Source of the DNA: Gammaproteobacteria bacterium
GTDB lineage: Bacteria; Pseudomonadota; Gammaproteobacteria; Pseudomonadales; Azotimanducaceae
Direction: 5' to 3'
DNA length: 53,611 nt
NCBI GenBank assembly: GCA_002689445.1
Contig: NZGC01000104.1
Span: forward strand, 29,614 to 83,224
How positions within the stretch are numbered: the stretch's first letter is position 1; each line of letters begins with the position of its first letter. The translations under genes were made by a program, and so were the position numbers. The notes under the pieces are model-generated. The model did not search any database. It saw only the letters and a program-made list of their open reading frames with translations, and was not told where the DNA came from. Of this stretch, positions 42,090-51,224 are shown one piece after another.

Positions 42090-44516
42090 TTGACTGAAAA
42101 GTATCAAATTGCGGTAGTTGGCGCCGGTCCTGGTGGCCTAAGTGCGGCGGCCCATGCTGCGACCCTAGAAGTACCCCACGTTTTGCTCGAAAAGTCGCCA
42201 GCTGTCGCCGACACGATCCAGAAGTACCAAAAAGGCAAGCATGTGATGGCCGAGCCTGGGATATTACCGTTGAGAAGTGAAGTCCCGTTTGCGCAAGGTA
42301 CTCGGGAGCACATCTTATCGGAGTGGGACCAGTCCCTCGCCGATAACGGGGTCAACATCCAGTTTGGCGCAGAGGTGACCAGCATTGAAGGCGCAAAGGG
42401 CGACTTTCGAATTAGCCTATCGAACGGTCAACAGGTTCAAGCTGAAGCGGTGGTTCTCGGAATCGGGGTTCAAGGTAATCTGCGGACCCTAGGGGTCGAA
42501 GGAGAGTCCCCTGACTTTGTTGAGTACCAGCTCGATGATCCTGACGCGATTACAGACGAAACCATTTTGGTGGTCGGCGCAGGCGATGCGGCGATCGAAA
42601 ATGCGGTAGCGTTGGCAGAACACAACAGAGTGACCATTGTGAATCGTCGCGACGAGTTTGCCCGTGCGAAAGACGGTAATATTGCATTGATTCAAGCGGC
42701 GATAGAGTCAGGAGAGATTACCTGTCTTTATAACTCGGTCCCAAGTGGCATCTCTCCTGCCTCAGACGAGCCGACGCGAATCGTCTCATTCTCGACGGCA
42801 GATGGTGAAGCAACCGTGGCGGCCAATCGGGTTATCGCTCGTTTGGGAGCCATTCCGCCTCGAAGTTTAGTGGAGTCATTCGGTGTCGAATTCCCGAATA
42901 AAGATCCAGCAAGTTTGCCGATATTATCGACCCGCTATGAAAGCTCAGTCGAAGGGCTTTACGTTATCGGAGCCTTAGCGGGTTATCCCCTGATCAAGCA
43001 GGCGATGAATCAAGGCTATGAAGTGGTCGAAACCATCCTTGGTCGGGAAGTGCAACCCGCCGATCATGACTTGCTTGAAGATAAATTTCGAACGCTTGGC
43101 ACGAACGATAGCGTGGATGATGTGTTAGCGCGCATGCAGAGGGACATTCCGTTATTCAGCGAGGTCAACCCTCTGATGTTTCGAGAGTTAATCTTAGATT
43201 CCAAGGTCCATAAGCCCAGTCAGGGTGAGCTGATCTTCAGTAAAAATGACTACACCAACAGTTTCTATAGCATTCTTCAGGGTGATGTCAGGATTGAAGT
43301 CGATTCGGGAACACCCATTATCTCTGGGCAAGGGAATTTCTTCGGAGAATTGAGTCTGCTATCGGGTCGTCGACGATCAGCGACGGTCAGGGCTGGAGAT
43401 CATTGTGAACTGATTGAGACCCCCCGTAAGAGCATGAATAAGCTGCTTAACTCGGTTGCTGCCGCGAAAAAAGTGCTGGATGAAACATTTGTCTTGCGGG
43501 TGATTCAAGGGCGGTTCGCACCCGAATTGAGCATCGAAGCCTTGCAACCGATTGCTTCGGCCGCAAAATTAAACGAGTACCAAGCCGGTGAGACGATTTT
43601 CAGCGAGGGAGATGATGCGGATGCGTTGCATCTGATTCGCTCCGGGTCGGTGAGTATTTTAAAGCAGTACGAGGGTAAAGATTTACCCATGTCTTATGTC
43701 TCTGCGGGTAATTACGTGGGCGAAATGGGTGTGCTCGGTGGATACAAACGTTCAGCAACTGTGCGAGCTTCGGTAAAAACTCAAACCGTCTCGATTGATG
43801 CAGACAATTTCAAAAAGCTGCTTGCGCTAAATGAGGATCTTCGAGCCCGTATTTCTGAAGTGGTCAGTGGCCGTTTGAAAGATAATATGAGCAATCAAAG
43901 CTCGGAGGAAGCGGGCGGCGTTCTCGATTTTCTGCTTCAGCAAGGGCTCGGAGAGGCCACCGACGTTCTGCTTATCAATAAGTCTCTTTGTATAAATTGT
44001 GACAACTGCGAGACCGCGTGTGCGCAGACCCACGATGGAACCTCTCGCTTGAATCGTCAGGGAGGCGCAATTTTTGCCGAAGTGCATGTGCCGACTTCCT
44101 GCCGACATTGTGAGGATCCGCATTGCATGAAGGATTGTCCACCCGATGCGATCCAGCGAGCCCCGGGTGGTGAAGTGTTTATTGGTGATAACTGCATTGG
44201 CTGTGGCAATTGCGAACGTAATTGCCCCTACGATGTTATCCAGATGGCGTACCCCGGTTCCGGAGAAAAAAGTTTCTGGCGAAACCTGTTTTTGGGTGAA
44301 GCTCAGCCTGTCTCCAATCCGGACCCCGTGAAATGGGTGACCCCCAACGACGCAGGTGCCAGCCCGCAAGCCAGTGCCATCAAAAAGGCGGTGAAGTGCG
44401 ACATGTGTAAAGACCTGTCTGGCGGACCTGCTTGCGTGCGAGCGTGTCCTACTGGCGCAGCCAATCGACTATCGCCGGAGCAATTTGTACAAACCATCTC
44501 TGAGCGATTGGTGTGA
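42090..44516 (+). CDS. FAD/NAD(P) oxidoreductase fused to two cNMP domains and four [4Fe-4S] clusters
   Basis: An 808-residue soluble protein from the TTG at 42090 (AGGTGG eight bases upstream; GTG at 42078 lacks a site). Residues 1-320 form a thioredoxin-reductase-like module with an FAD motif (VVGAGPGG, about 9-16) and an NAD(P) motif (VVGAGDAAIE, 161-170), but no CxxC disulfide. Two Crp-like cyclic-nucleotide domains follow (about 350-455 and 490-590), each with an intact phosphate cassette ending in RSATV. The C-terminal 634-790 holds 16 cysteines in four groups of four, as in DmsB-type ferredoxins. It probably passes electrons between NAD(P)H and the membrane cytochrome b encoded next, perhaps gated by a cyclic nucleotide. 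Confidence 0.9.
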   Translation: MTEKYQIAVVGAGPGGLSAAAHAATLEVPHVLLEKSPAVADTIQKYQKGKHVMAEPGILPLRSEVPFAQGTREHILSEWDQSLADNGVNIQFGAEVTSIEGAKGDFRISLSNGQQVQAEAVVLGIGVQGNLRTLGVEGESPDFVEYQLDDPDAITDETILVVGAGDAAIENAVALAEHNRVTIVNRRDEFARAKDGNIALIQAAIESGEITCLYNSVPSGISPASDEPTRIVSFSTADGEATVAANRVIARLGAIPPRSLVESFGVEFPNKDPASLPILSTRYESSVEGLYVIGALAGYPLIKQAMNQGYEVVETILGREVQPADHDLLEDKFRTLGTNDSVDDVLARMQRDIPLFSEVNPLMFRELILDSKVHKPSQGELIFSKNDYTNSFYSILQGDVRIEVDSGTPIISGQGNFFGELSLLSGRRRSATVRAGDHCELIETPRKSMNKLLNSVAAAKKVLDETFVLRVIQGRFAPELSIEALQPIASAAKLNEYQAGETIFSEGDDADALHLIRSGSVSILKQYEGKDLPMSYVSAGNYVGEMGVLGGYKRSATVRASVKTQTVSIDADNFKKLLALNEDLRARISEVVSGRLKDNMSNQSSEEAGGVLDFLLQQGLGEATDVLLINKSLCINCDNCETACAQTHDGTSRLNRQGGAIFAEVHVPTSCRHCEDPHCMKDCPPDAIQRAPGGEVFIGDNCIGCGNCERNCPYDVIQMAYPGSGEKSFWRNLFLGEAQPVSNPDPVKWVTPNDAGASPQASAIKKAVKCDMCKDLSGGPACVRACPTGAANRLSPEQFVQTISERLV

Positions 44517-44582
44517 GCATGAGAGCAAGCCAACGGTTACCTACAGGTGCTCAGTTGATTAATGGCGCTTTGAGAGGCCGTT

Positions 44583-45452
44583 ATGTTTGAGTCTTTTTTG
44601 ATCCATCGGTCAATGCGTTGGTTGCGCTGGTCTTTGGTGCTGATGCTGATTGCCTTGGTTGGGTATGTCGCGCAAGACTTGCCGGTACCTCGCAATGGGG
44701 GTACCGCAGTAGGGTATGCACTAGGAACTGTAGCGGCTCTATTGATGGTTTGGTTAACCTGGTTAGGGCGCAGAAAAAGAAACTATCGTTCCAGTTTTGG
44801 CACAGTAAAAGGTTGGACCAGTGCGCATGTATACCTAGGGGTCGCCCTGATTGTAGTCGCCACGCTACACACAGGTTTCCAGTTTGGCGCTAACGTCCAT
44901 ACGCTCGCCTTTGTCTTGATGATGCTCGTTTGTCTGAGCGGGATATACGGCGTTTGGGCGTATTCCCGTTATCCCTTCAAGATAAACGAAAACAGCAAAG
45001 GCAAAATGCGAGCGGCGTTATTCGAAGAACTCAAAGAAGAAGATCGTCAAATTGTTCGGCTGGTTGGCCAAGTTGATCAAGAGGTCGATAAAGTGGTTCG
45101 CGGAGCCCTCGAGCGTACTGAAATTGGAACCCGTTATATTGATCAATTATTGGGCAAAGACCGGTCTAGTGTGCAATTGCCTGACAAGGGCTTGTGTGAC
45201 AATCGCGATATGAAGACGGTAGCAGACTATCTCGTCGGGGTCCTGGATACTTGCGATAATCCCAGTGAGGCCGAGGCCGTGCAGCGCCTTCTGACCCTAA
45301 TGGGACGCAGGGCAAGATTGTTGTCGAGAATTCGAGAAGATGTTCGGTTGGCAGAATTGCTGCGAATTTGGTTGATCATTCACATTCCTTTTGCATTTGC
45401 AGCATTGGCGGCGGTTGCCATTCACGTTGTTGCTGTTTTTATCTATTGGTGA
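44583..45452 (+). CDS. Five-helix di-haem cytochrome b
   Basis: A 289-residue membrane protein with helices at about 15-32, 43-61, 79-100, 107-125 and 262-288. Helix 3 carries H82 and H96 and helix 5 carries H267 and H281: two His pairs with identical 14-residue spacing, the classical arrangement for two haem b stacked across the membrane. A charged helical cytoplasmic loop (about 130-258) lies between helices 4 and 5 and could dock the preceding fusion protein. It should carry electrons across the inner membrane. GAGAGG site; six bases before the next gene. Confidence 0.85.
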   Translation: MFESFLIHRSMRWLRWSLVLMLIALVGYVAQDLPVPRNGGTAVGYALGTVAALLMVWLTWLGRRKRNYRSSFGTVKGWTSAHVYLGVALIVVATLHTGFQFGANVHTLAFVLMMLVCLSGIYGVWAYSRYPFKINENSKGKMRAALFEELKEEDRQIVRLVGQVDQEVDKVVRGALERTEIGTRYIDQLLGKDRSSVQLPDKGLCDNRDMKTVADYLVGVLDTCDNPSEAEAVQRLLTLMGRRARLLSRIREDVRLAELLRIWLIIHIPFAFAALAAVAIHVVAVFIYW

Positions 45453-45458
45453 GTTTCT

Positions 45459-47171
45459 TTGCGACTTTTAATCAGAACAAAGTTAGGTAACGACGAGGAT
45501 TTTCAAGAACGCGATTTCTTGGGCGCGGTACTCCGGCTGGGGCGGGCCACGGACCAAGATGTTGTCGTTGATGACGTTGCGGTACCCCTCAGTTGCTGCG
45601 AGTTTTTGATCGAGGATCAAGGGCTGCACCTGTCGGTACTCGATGACGCCGTGGTGTTTGTCAACAATAAGAGAAGTAAAGGGGCAATGCTGGCCTCGGG
45701 CGATGTCATCAACGTGGGGTCGTGTCGATTGACAGTGATGGATCCTGTTGCGGGTTACGACGCTGTTTTGATGGTGTTGACCGAACGGCGTGGTCGTAAA
45801 ACCGTCGAACTGCAAGACAACCTCAAAGCCTCACTGGCCACCACAGGCGTGTCCAAGCGAAAGTTGTCTTGGTTGCTGGTCCTGGGAATAGTCGCCTCTT
45901 GCTTGATATTACCGTTGCTTGTGCTGCTCGAGCCTAGCCTGCGCGAGCCCATTCGAACGTCAGCCGTGCTACCTGATGATAGCCTTTGGGATTCAGGGCC
46001 ACTGCACCAGGCGCATCGGATGATTGGCGACGATTGTTCGGCCTGTCACGAAGCCCCATTTGTTAGGGTCCAGGATGATACCTGCTTGAATTGCCATCAG
46101 AAGATGACCCATCACGCAGACAGTGTTCAGTTTCCAGAGGCTGGCTTAACCGAGGCCCGCTGCGCAACCTGCCATGTGGAACACAATGATCCCTCTGTTT
46201 TAGTGCAGAGAGACAGTCGGGGCTGTATTGACTGTCACGAAAATATTGAGGTGCTGACCGCAGCGACGACAACCTTAGTGCCGGTTTCTGACTTCGAATC
46301 GGCGCATCCAGAATTTAAAGTCTCGCTCAAGACTTATGATGTTGGTGCTGCTTTTTGGCGTACCGAGCGGGTCTCACTGAGTGACGCGAGCCTCGTGGAC
46401 GGCTCACAACTGCTATTTCCTCACGATGTCCATCTGAACCCTGAGGGCATTGAAGGGGCCGAGGCCCGAGTTGTCCTGTCGTGTAACAGTTGTCATCAGC
46501 TTGAGTCGGGCGGTGCGAGCTATCTGCCGGTGACCATGGAAAAAGATTGTGCAAGCTGCCATCAATTGACCTTTGATTCGGATTTCCCAGAACGGCAATT
46601 GCCTCACGGTGAAGCGAATTTGTTGGTGCCGATTCTTGAGGAGTTTTATGCTCGCAGGACGCTGCTGGGGGCGGACCTGGAAGCGGGAAGGCCGGCTTTT
46701 CCCGCGGAGCGACCCGGTAAAGAAACGCGCATGGAAGCCGCACTCAGGGAGCAAGCGTTGGTGTTGGCAAGACGGCAGGCTTTATCAACTGCCGAGACGA
46801 TTTTCGAGGAAACCACCTGCGCGATCTGTCACGAGGTAACCCGGTCGAAGTCGCCAGATGGCCAACCGTCCTGGACGGTGTTACCCGTACAATTGGTGGA
46901 CACTTGGATGCCAAAAAGTGTTTTCGATCATAAGCCCCACGTCGAGCAGACCTGCGATAGCTGTCATCAGGCAGAACAATCGGAGGTTGCCACGGATGTG
47001 TTGATGCCGAAAATTGAAAGTTGTCAAACCTGTCATGGCGGCGAGCACTCGGAGAACAAATTGTATTCCGAGTGTATTGATTGCCATCGTTTTCATAACC
47101 CAAACCAGAGTTTGATGGGGCAAGGCGATGTATCGGCTTATCATTTTGGTTTTCTTGAGATGGATCCTTGA
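45459..47171 (+). CDS. FHA-domain, membrane-anchored decahaem cytochrome c
   Basis: A 570-residue protein. Residues 1-100 look like an FHA phosphothreonine-binding domain (G28-R29, S45, N69/N70 kept; the usual His after the Ser is changed). A helix at 139-157 anchors it, so the FHA part faces the cytoplasm and the rest the periplasm. The periplasmic part has ten CxxCH haem sites (first C193-H197). It can take electrons from the cytochrome b and relay them outward. TTG start, six bases after the previous stop, with GGTGAG overlapping that stop. The next gene's start overlaps its stop. Confidence 0.9.
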   Translation: MRLLIRTKLGNDEDFQERDFLGAVLRLGRATDQDVVVDDVAVPLSCCEFLIEDQGLHLSVLDDAVVFVNNKRSKGAMLASGDVINVGSCRLTVMDPVAGYDAVLMVLTERRGRKTVELQDNLKASLATTGVSKRKLSWLLVLGIVASCLILPLLVLLEPSLREPIRTSAVLPDDSLWDSGPLHQAHRMIGDDCSACHEAPFVRVQDDTCLNCHQKMTHHADSVQFPEAGLTEARCATCHVEHNDPSVLVQRDSRGCIDCHENIEVLTAATTTLVPVSDFESAHPEFKVSLKTYDVGAAFWRTERVSLSDASLVDGSQLLFPHDVHLNPEGIEGAEARVVLSCNSCHQLESGGASYLPVTMEKDCASCHQLTFDSDFPERQLPHGEANLLVPILEEFYARRTLLGADLEAGRPAFPAERPGKETRMEAALREQALVLARRQALSTAETIFEETTCAICHEVTRSKSPDGQPSWTVLPVQLVDTWMPKSVFDHKPHVEQTCDSCHQAEQSEVATDVLMPKIESCQTCHGGEHSENKLYSECIDCHRFHNPNQSLMGQGDVSAYHFGFLEMDP

Positions 47172-49345
47172 GTACTCGGTGCTGCGATCTAATGGGTCGT
47201 TGCGGCTTGCTGTTAATCGTCGCCTGCCTCAGCGCCTGTGGTGGTGGCTCGGGTGATTCTCGCGCAGCCGAAGCCGCCGCGGTAGATGATCGGGGTGGGG
47301 CTGCCCAGGGCGCTGACTGTTCAGGGTTCTGCGCAGACAACGCGACCCGGTTAACGCCAGCAGAGGTGCAACAGGTGTTGGCGCAGGTTGTCGCTGAAGC
47401 TGAGGTTAGAAATCAGCCTGGAACGGCCGCGGTTGTCGATCGAGTAGGTAATGTACTTGCCGTGTATCAAATGCAGGACGCAGATCCTCTGGTGACGGTG
47501 ACCTCAACCGAGGAGTTTGGTGCGCCGATCTCGGGTGGACTTGAAGGGGTTAATGTTGTCCCTGCATCGCTTGCCGCTATTGCTAAAGCCCAAACGGGTG
47601 CTTATTTGTCGACCGAGGGCAATGCCTTCACCACGCGAACTGCGTCGCAAATTGTTCAAGAAAACTTTAACCCAGGTGAGATCAATCAACCCTCGGGACC
47701 TTTATTTGGTGTCCAGTTTAGCCAATTACCTTGTGGGGATTTCTCCCAAAAAGCAGATCCTAGCGCAGGACCGGGTCCGGGTCCCTTCCGTTCCCCTTTG
47801 GGTCTCTCTGCTGACCCCGGCGGTTTTCCGCTATACAAGTCAGGGACACCAGTGGGGGGCGTAGGCTTTATAGGGGACGGCAATTATGGTCTGGATAAAC
47901 AAATTAGCGGCTTTGATCAAAACCTCGATGAGGTTATAGCCCTGGCTGGAACGGTAACTTTTGCTGCGCCCCTTGATCGTCGCGGTGATGTCATCACGGC
48001 GGCAGGTAAGACCTTCCGATATTCGGACTGGTCAATCGATGAGCTGCTGGCTGACAGTGCGGCGGCGAGGTCGAACGCGGAGCAAAGGCTCGCAGCACAA
48101 GGCGCCTTGATTGAAGTGACGGGTTATTACGATGGCTTAACCATCCATACCGGTACCGCCTTTGGCCACGCCGACTCAGGCATCATGCCGGCGCCTCAAG
48201 GGCAATTCCAAGCTGCTGATGGTGAGTCGCTAGATGCCTTCGTTTTTGTTGATGCCGATGGCAATAATCGATATCCAGCACAGTCAGCCGCCGACCTGCC
48301 AGACGGTCTCGAGAGCAATGCATTAACCCAGACTGAAGTCGAAACAATATTAAGGGAAGCGCTAACGCTGGCAAACAGAAGTCGCGCTCAAATTCGGCGT
48401 CCTCTGGGCACTCAGGCAAGAGTGACCGTGACCGTGGTTGACTCGATGGGCACGATTCTGGGCATGGTGAGGACTCGAGATGGCCCGGTGTTTGGCGCAG
48501 ATGTCTCGATTCAAAAGGCGAGAACGGCGGTGTTTTTTTCCAGTACCGGGCAAACCGTTGACCCATCGCCGGCTGCGCTGCTTAGGAGCTTGCCGCCGCC
48601 ACAGTACCTAGCGCCAGTTTCGGACCCCGCTGGTTTAGCTGAAGACGTTTCGGGCGGGTTCGTTGAGGCGCTGCTTGAAACGTCGCCCTTGGTCTCACCG
48701 AGGCCAGCCTTTTCAGCCTATCTCGACGATTTACAAAGATTTTTGGGTCTGCCTTTAGCGCTGGAGGCCAGTGGCACCCGGAGTGCTTTTGCGGACCGTT
48801 CCGGGGGCAACCTTTCTCGCCCGCACTACCCTGATGGCGTGGCAGCGAATCCCAATGGTCCTTTATCCAAGGGGCGTGGTGAATGGAGTGTTTTTTCAGT
48901 GGGTTTGCAGAGTGATTTGATCTACAACGGTCTGGTGCAACATGTGGCGCATGTCGCCTTGGAAGGGGCGATTCCAGATGTTGGTAACAGTTGTATTGGT
49001 AACACCGGTTTTGATCCTACTGCTTTGTTTGAAACACCGGTCTCGGTCCCTCAGTTGGCCAACGGTATTCAGATATTTCCGGGTAGTGTGCCAATTTTTA
49101 GAGGCGACACCCTGGTTGGAGGGATTGGTGTCTCAGGCGATGGGGTCGATCAGGACGATATGATCTCTTTCTTGGGCGTCCATCAGGCCTCAGAAGCTTT
49201 ATCGGGGGCCTTTGGCAATGCGCCACAAGCGATTCGGGCGGATCGCATAGAACTCCCGGGTAATCTTCAGCGGCTGCGTTACGTTTCGTGTCCTCAGAGC
49301 CCTTATATTGATTCCGAGGAGGATAATGTCTGTGACGGGATCTAA
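47168..49345 (+). CDS. Lipoprotein with two GlcG/HbpS-like haem-binding domains
   Basis: A 725-residue protein with a lipoprotein signal (lipobox LSAC, C24). Two copies of the GlcG/HbpS (DUF336) fold are visible, at about 61-160 (LTPAEVQQVLAQVVAEAE ... AAVVDRVGNVLAVY) and 385-470 (LTQTEVETILREALTLAN ... VVDSMGTILGMV). Members of this family bind haem and respond to its redox state. There is no CxxCH. A third, glycine/proline-rich beta region fills the rest. The TTG start overlaps the previous stop (TTGA); an ATG at 47192 is possible. Envelope-anchored, it could sit between the decahaem cytochrome and the outer membrane. Confidence 0.8.
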   Translation: MSTRCCDLMGRCGLLLIVACLSACGGGSGDSRAAEAAAVDDRGGAAQGADCSGFCADNATRLTPAEVQQVLAQVVAEAEVRNQPGTAAVVDRVGNVLAVYQMQDADPLVTVTSTEEFGAPISGGLEGVNVVPASLAAIAKAQTGAYLSTEGNAFTTRTASQIVQENFNPGEINQPSGPLFGVQFSQLPCGDFSQKADPSAGPGPGPFRSPLGLSADPGGFPLYKSGTPVGGVGFIGDGNYGLDKQISGFDQNLDEVIALAGTVTFAAPLDRRGDVITAAGKTFRYSDWSIDELLADSAAARSNAEQRLAAQGALIEVTGYYDGLTIHTGTAFGHADSGIMPAPQGQFQAADGESLDAFVFVDADGNNRYPAQSAADLPDGLESNALTQTEVETILREALTLANRSRAQIRRPLGTQARVTVTVVDSMGTILGMVRTRDGPVFGADVSIQKARTAVFFSSTGQTVDPSPAALLRSLPPPQYLAPVSDPAGLAEDVSGGFVEALLETSPLVSPRPAFSAYLDDLQRFLGLPLALEASGTRSAFADRSGGNLSRPHYPDGVAANPNGPLSKGRGEWSVFSVGLQSDLIYNGLVQHVAHVALEGAIPDVGNSCIGNTGFDPTALFETPVSVPQLANGIQIFPGSVPIFRGDTLVGGIGVSGDGVDQDDMISFLGVHQASEALSGAFGNAPQAIRADRIELPGNLQRLRYVSCPQSPYIDSEEDNVCDGI

Positions 49346-51149
49346 GGCGGCGTGTGCAAGGCCTTATTGGCTCGGTCTCCTGGCGACTTGTTTGTTACAA
49401 GGTTATGCGGTTGCGCAACCAGCAGAGGCGGTCCTTGAGTCTGACCTTTGTGCTGGACCACCCGCTGCGATCCGACTCGCCCGCCCAGGGAAACCTGCGG
49501 TCGCTTTTGATGATGCAGCCCCTTGTGATCGGAGACGAATCGCGGCCTACACAGCCCCGATCGAACTGGGACCCGCGGTACCAGACCGGTGGCGTATTGT
49601 TCAGGCGCTCGGCTATAAAGAACAAATACTCAATCCGTATGCGGCCCACAATCCGTTAAAAGGCGATCTGCCGATTTGGGGAGACGATTGGTTTTTCTCG
49701 CTGACTGCTATCTCTGACACCTTGATTGAACCCAGACGATTTCCCTTGCCGGTGGGTGTCGCAACAACCCTTGATCCTGGTCGCTATGATCTGATTTCGG
49801 AATCCCGATCATTGATTTTGAATCAGCAGATTTTGACAGAGTTCGTGGTCTACAAAGGTGACACTACGTTCAAGCCGCCAGACTGGGAGTTTCGATTCAT
49901 TCCTGTTTTGAATTTTCAGCGAGTGACCGCAGAAGAAGTGGGCGTGTTAAAGGTGGTGCCTGATCGGGGAGGACGGGGTGAGTCGCTGCGGATTGAGTCG
50001 ACTTTAGGCATTCAGGGCCTGTTTGCGGACAAGCACTTATGGAATGTCTCTGATCGCTATGATTTTGACTCTTTGAGAGTGGGTATCCAGCCCTTTACGG
50101 CGGATTTTCGTGGATTCTTATTTCAAGACCAACAGCCGGGAATAAGACTCTTTGGAACCCGCCACAACAACCGTATTCAATACAATGTCGCCTGGTTTCG
50201 TCGGCTGGAAAAATATACCAACAACGGCCTCAACAAAATTGATTTTGATTTGAGGCCAGATGATGTTTTTGCTGCGAATTTGTATTGGCAGGATGTTTTT
50301 GTGCTTGGGCATACCGCTCAGATAACCGCAGTCTACAATCGAAACCGAGAGAAAGACCGGATTAAGTTCGATGACAATGGTTTTATCGCTAGACCGGCCT
50401 CTTTATTTGCCGAGCGATTTGCCCGAGATTACGACGTGACTTATTTAGGCTTTAACACCGACGGTCACATCGGACGCATCAATGTGACGACCAGCGCCTA
50501 CTATGCGCTGGGAGAACAAACCAGTGAACAATTTCGTGATGCGAAAGATGAAATTAGCGCGTACTTCGGTGCCTTCGAAGTCGGTTTCGATGACAATTGG
50601 GTGCGCTACCGCTTGTCGGGTCTTTTCGCCAGCGGTGATAAAGATCCCTTCGATGATCGCGCGGAGGGATTTGACGCGATTTTTGAAAATCCGCTGTTTG
50701 CAGGCGCCGATACCAGCTTCTGGATTCGCCAACCGGTTCCACTGATCGGTGGCGGTGCGGTCGGATTATCAGGTCGAAACGGTGTTTTAAACAGTTTGCG
50801 CTCTTCAAAGGAGCAGGGGCAATCGAACTTCATTAACCCCGGGACTCGGTTGTTGGGCGTGGGTGTAGATGCTGATATTTCGCCGGAGACTCGTTTGACG
50901 TTAAATGTGAATGAGCTCTGGTTTGACAATACCAACACGTTGCGGGCAGCGCGTAACCAGGGGCCAATCGATACGAGCATTGGCACGGATGTTTCGCTGG
51001 CCCTGACTTGGCGACCCTTGATGATTCAAAATATCGTGTTTAGAGCCTCCGGCGCAATGCTCATACCCGGCAAAGGCTATGAGCAACTCATGGGTCAAGA
51101 CGAAAACCCAGCCTATTCAATATTATTGAATGTGGTGCTGAGCTACTGA
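49326..51149 (+). CDS. Outer-membrane beta-barrel (porin-like) protein
   Basis: A 607-residue protein from the ATG with GAGGAGG just upstream (the frame is open to 49308). Signal peptide ends in AVA before QPAEA. The mature chain is almost all alternating beta with aromatic girdles and short charged turns, and ends in the aromatic VVLSY expected for barrel assembly. No CxxCH or lipobox. Length and position next to multihaem cytochromes parallel MtrB/PioB-type porins that house a cytochrome, but no sequence signature of those is evident. It overlaps the lipoprotein gene by 20 bases. Confidence 0.82.
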   Translation: MSVTGSKAACARPYWLGLLATCLLQGYAVAQPAEAVLESDLCAGPPAAIRLARPGKPAVAFDDAAPCDRRRIAAYTAPIELGPAVPDRWRIVQALGYKEQILNPYAAHNPLKGDLPIWGDDWFFSLTAISDTLIEPRRFPLPVGVATTLDPGRYDLISESRSLILNQQILTEFVVYKGDTTFKPPDWEFRFIPVLNFQRVTAEEVGVLKVVPDRGGRGESLRIESTLGIQGLFADKHLWNVSDRYDFDSLRVGIQPFTADFRGFLFQDQQPGIRLFGTRHNNRIQYNVAWFRRLEKYTNNGLNKIDFDLRPDDVFAANLYWQDVFVLGHTAQITAVYNRNREKDRIKFDDNGFIARPASLFAERFARDYDVTYLGFNTDGHIGRINVTTSAYYALGEQTSEQFRDAKDEISAYFGAFEVGFDDNWVRYRLSGLFASGDKDPFDDRAEGFDAIFENPLFAGADTSFWIRQPVPLIGGGAVGLSGRNGVLNSLRSSKEQGQSNFINPGTRLLGVGVDADISPETRLTLNVNELWFDNTNTLRAARNQGPIDTSIGTDVSLALTWRPLMIQNIVFRASGAMLIPGKGYEQLMGQDENPAYSILLNVVLSY

Positions 51150-51224
51150 GTGCAGGCAACGATTATTGAGCTTGGTTGCGGTTGACCGCCGACAAGCTAG
51201 GCCGAGAAAGAAAGGTTAGATTGG

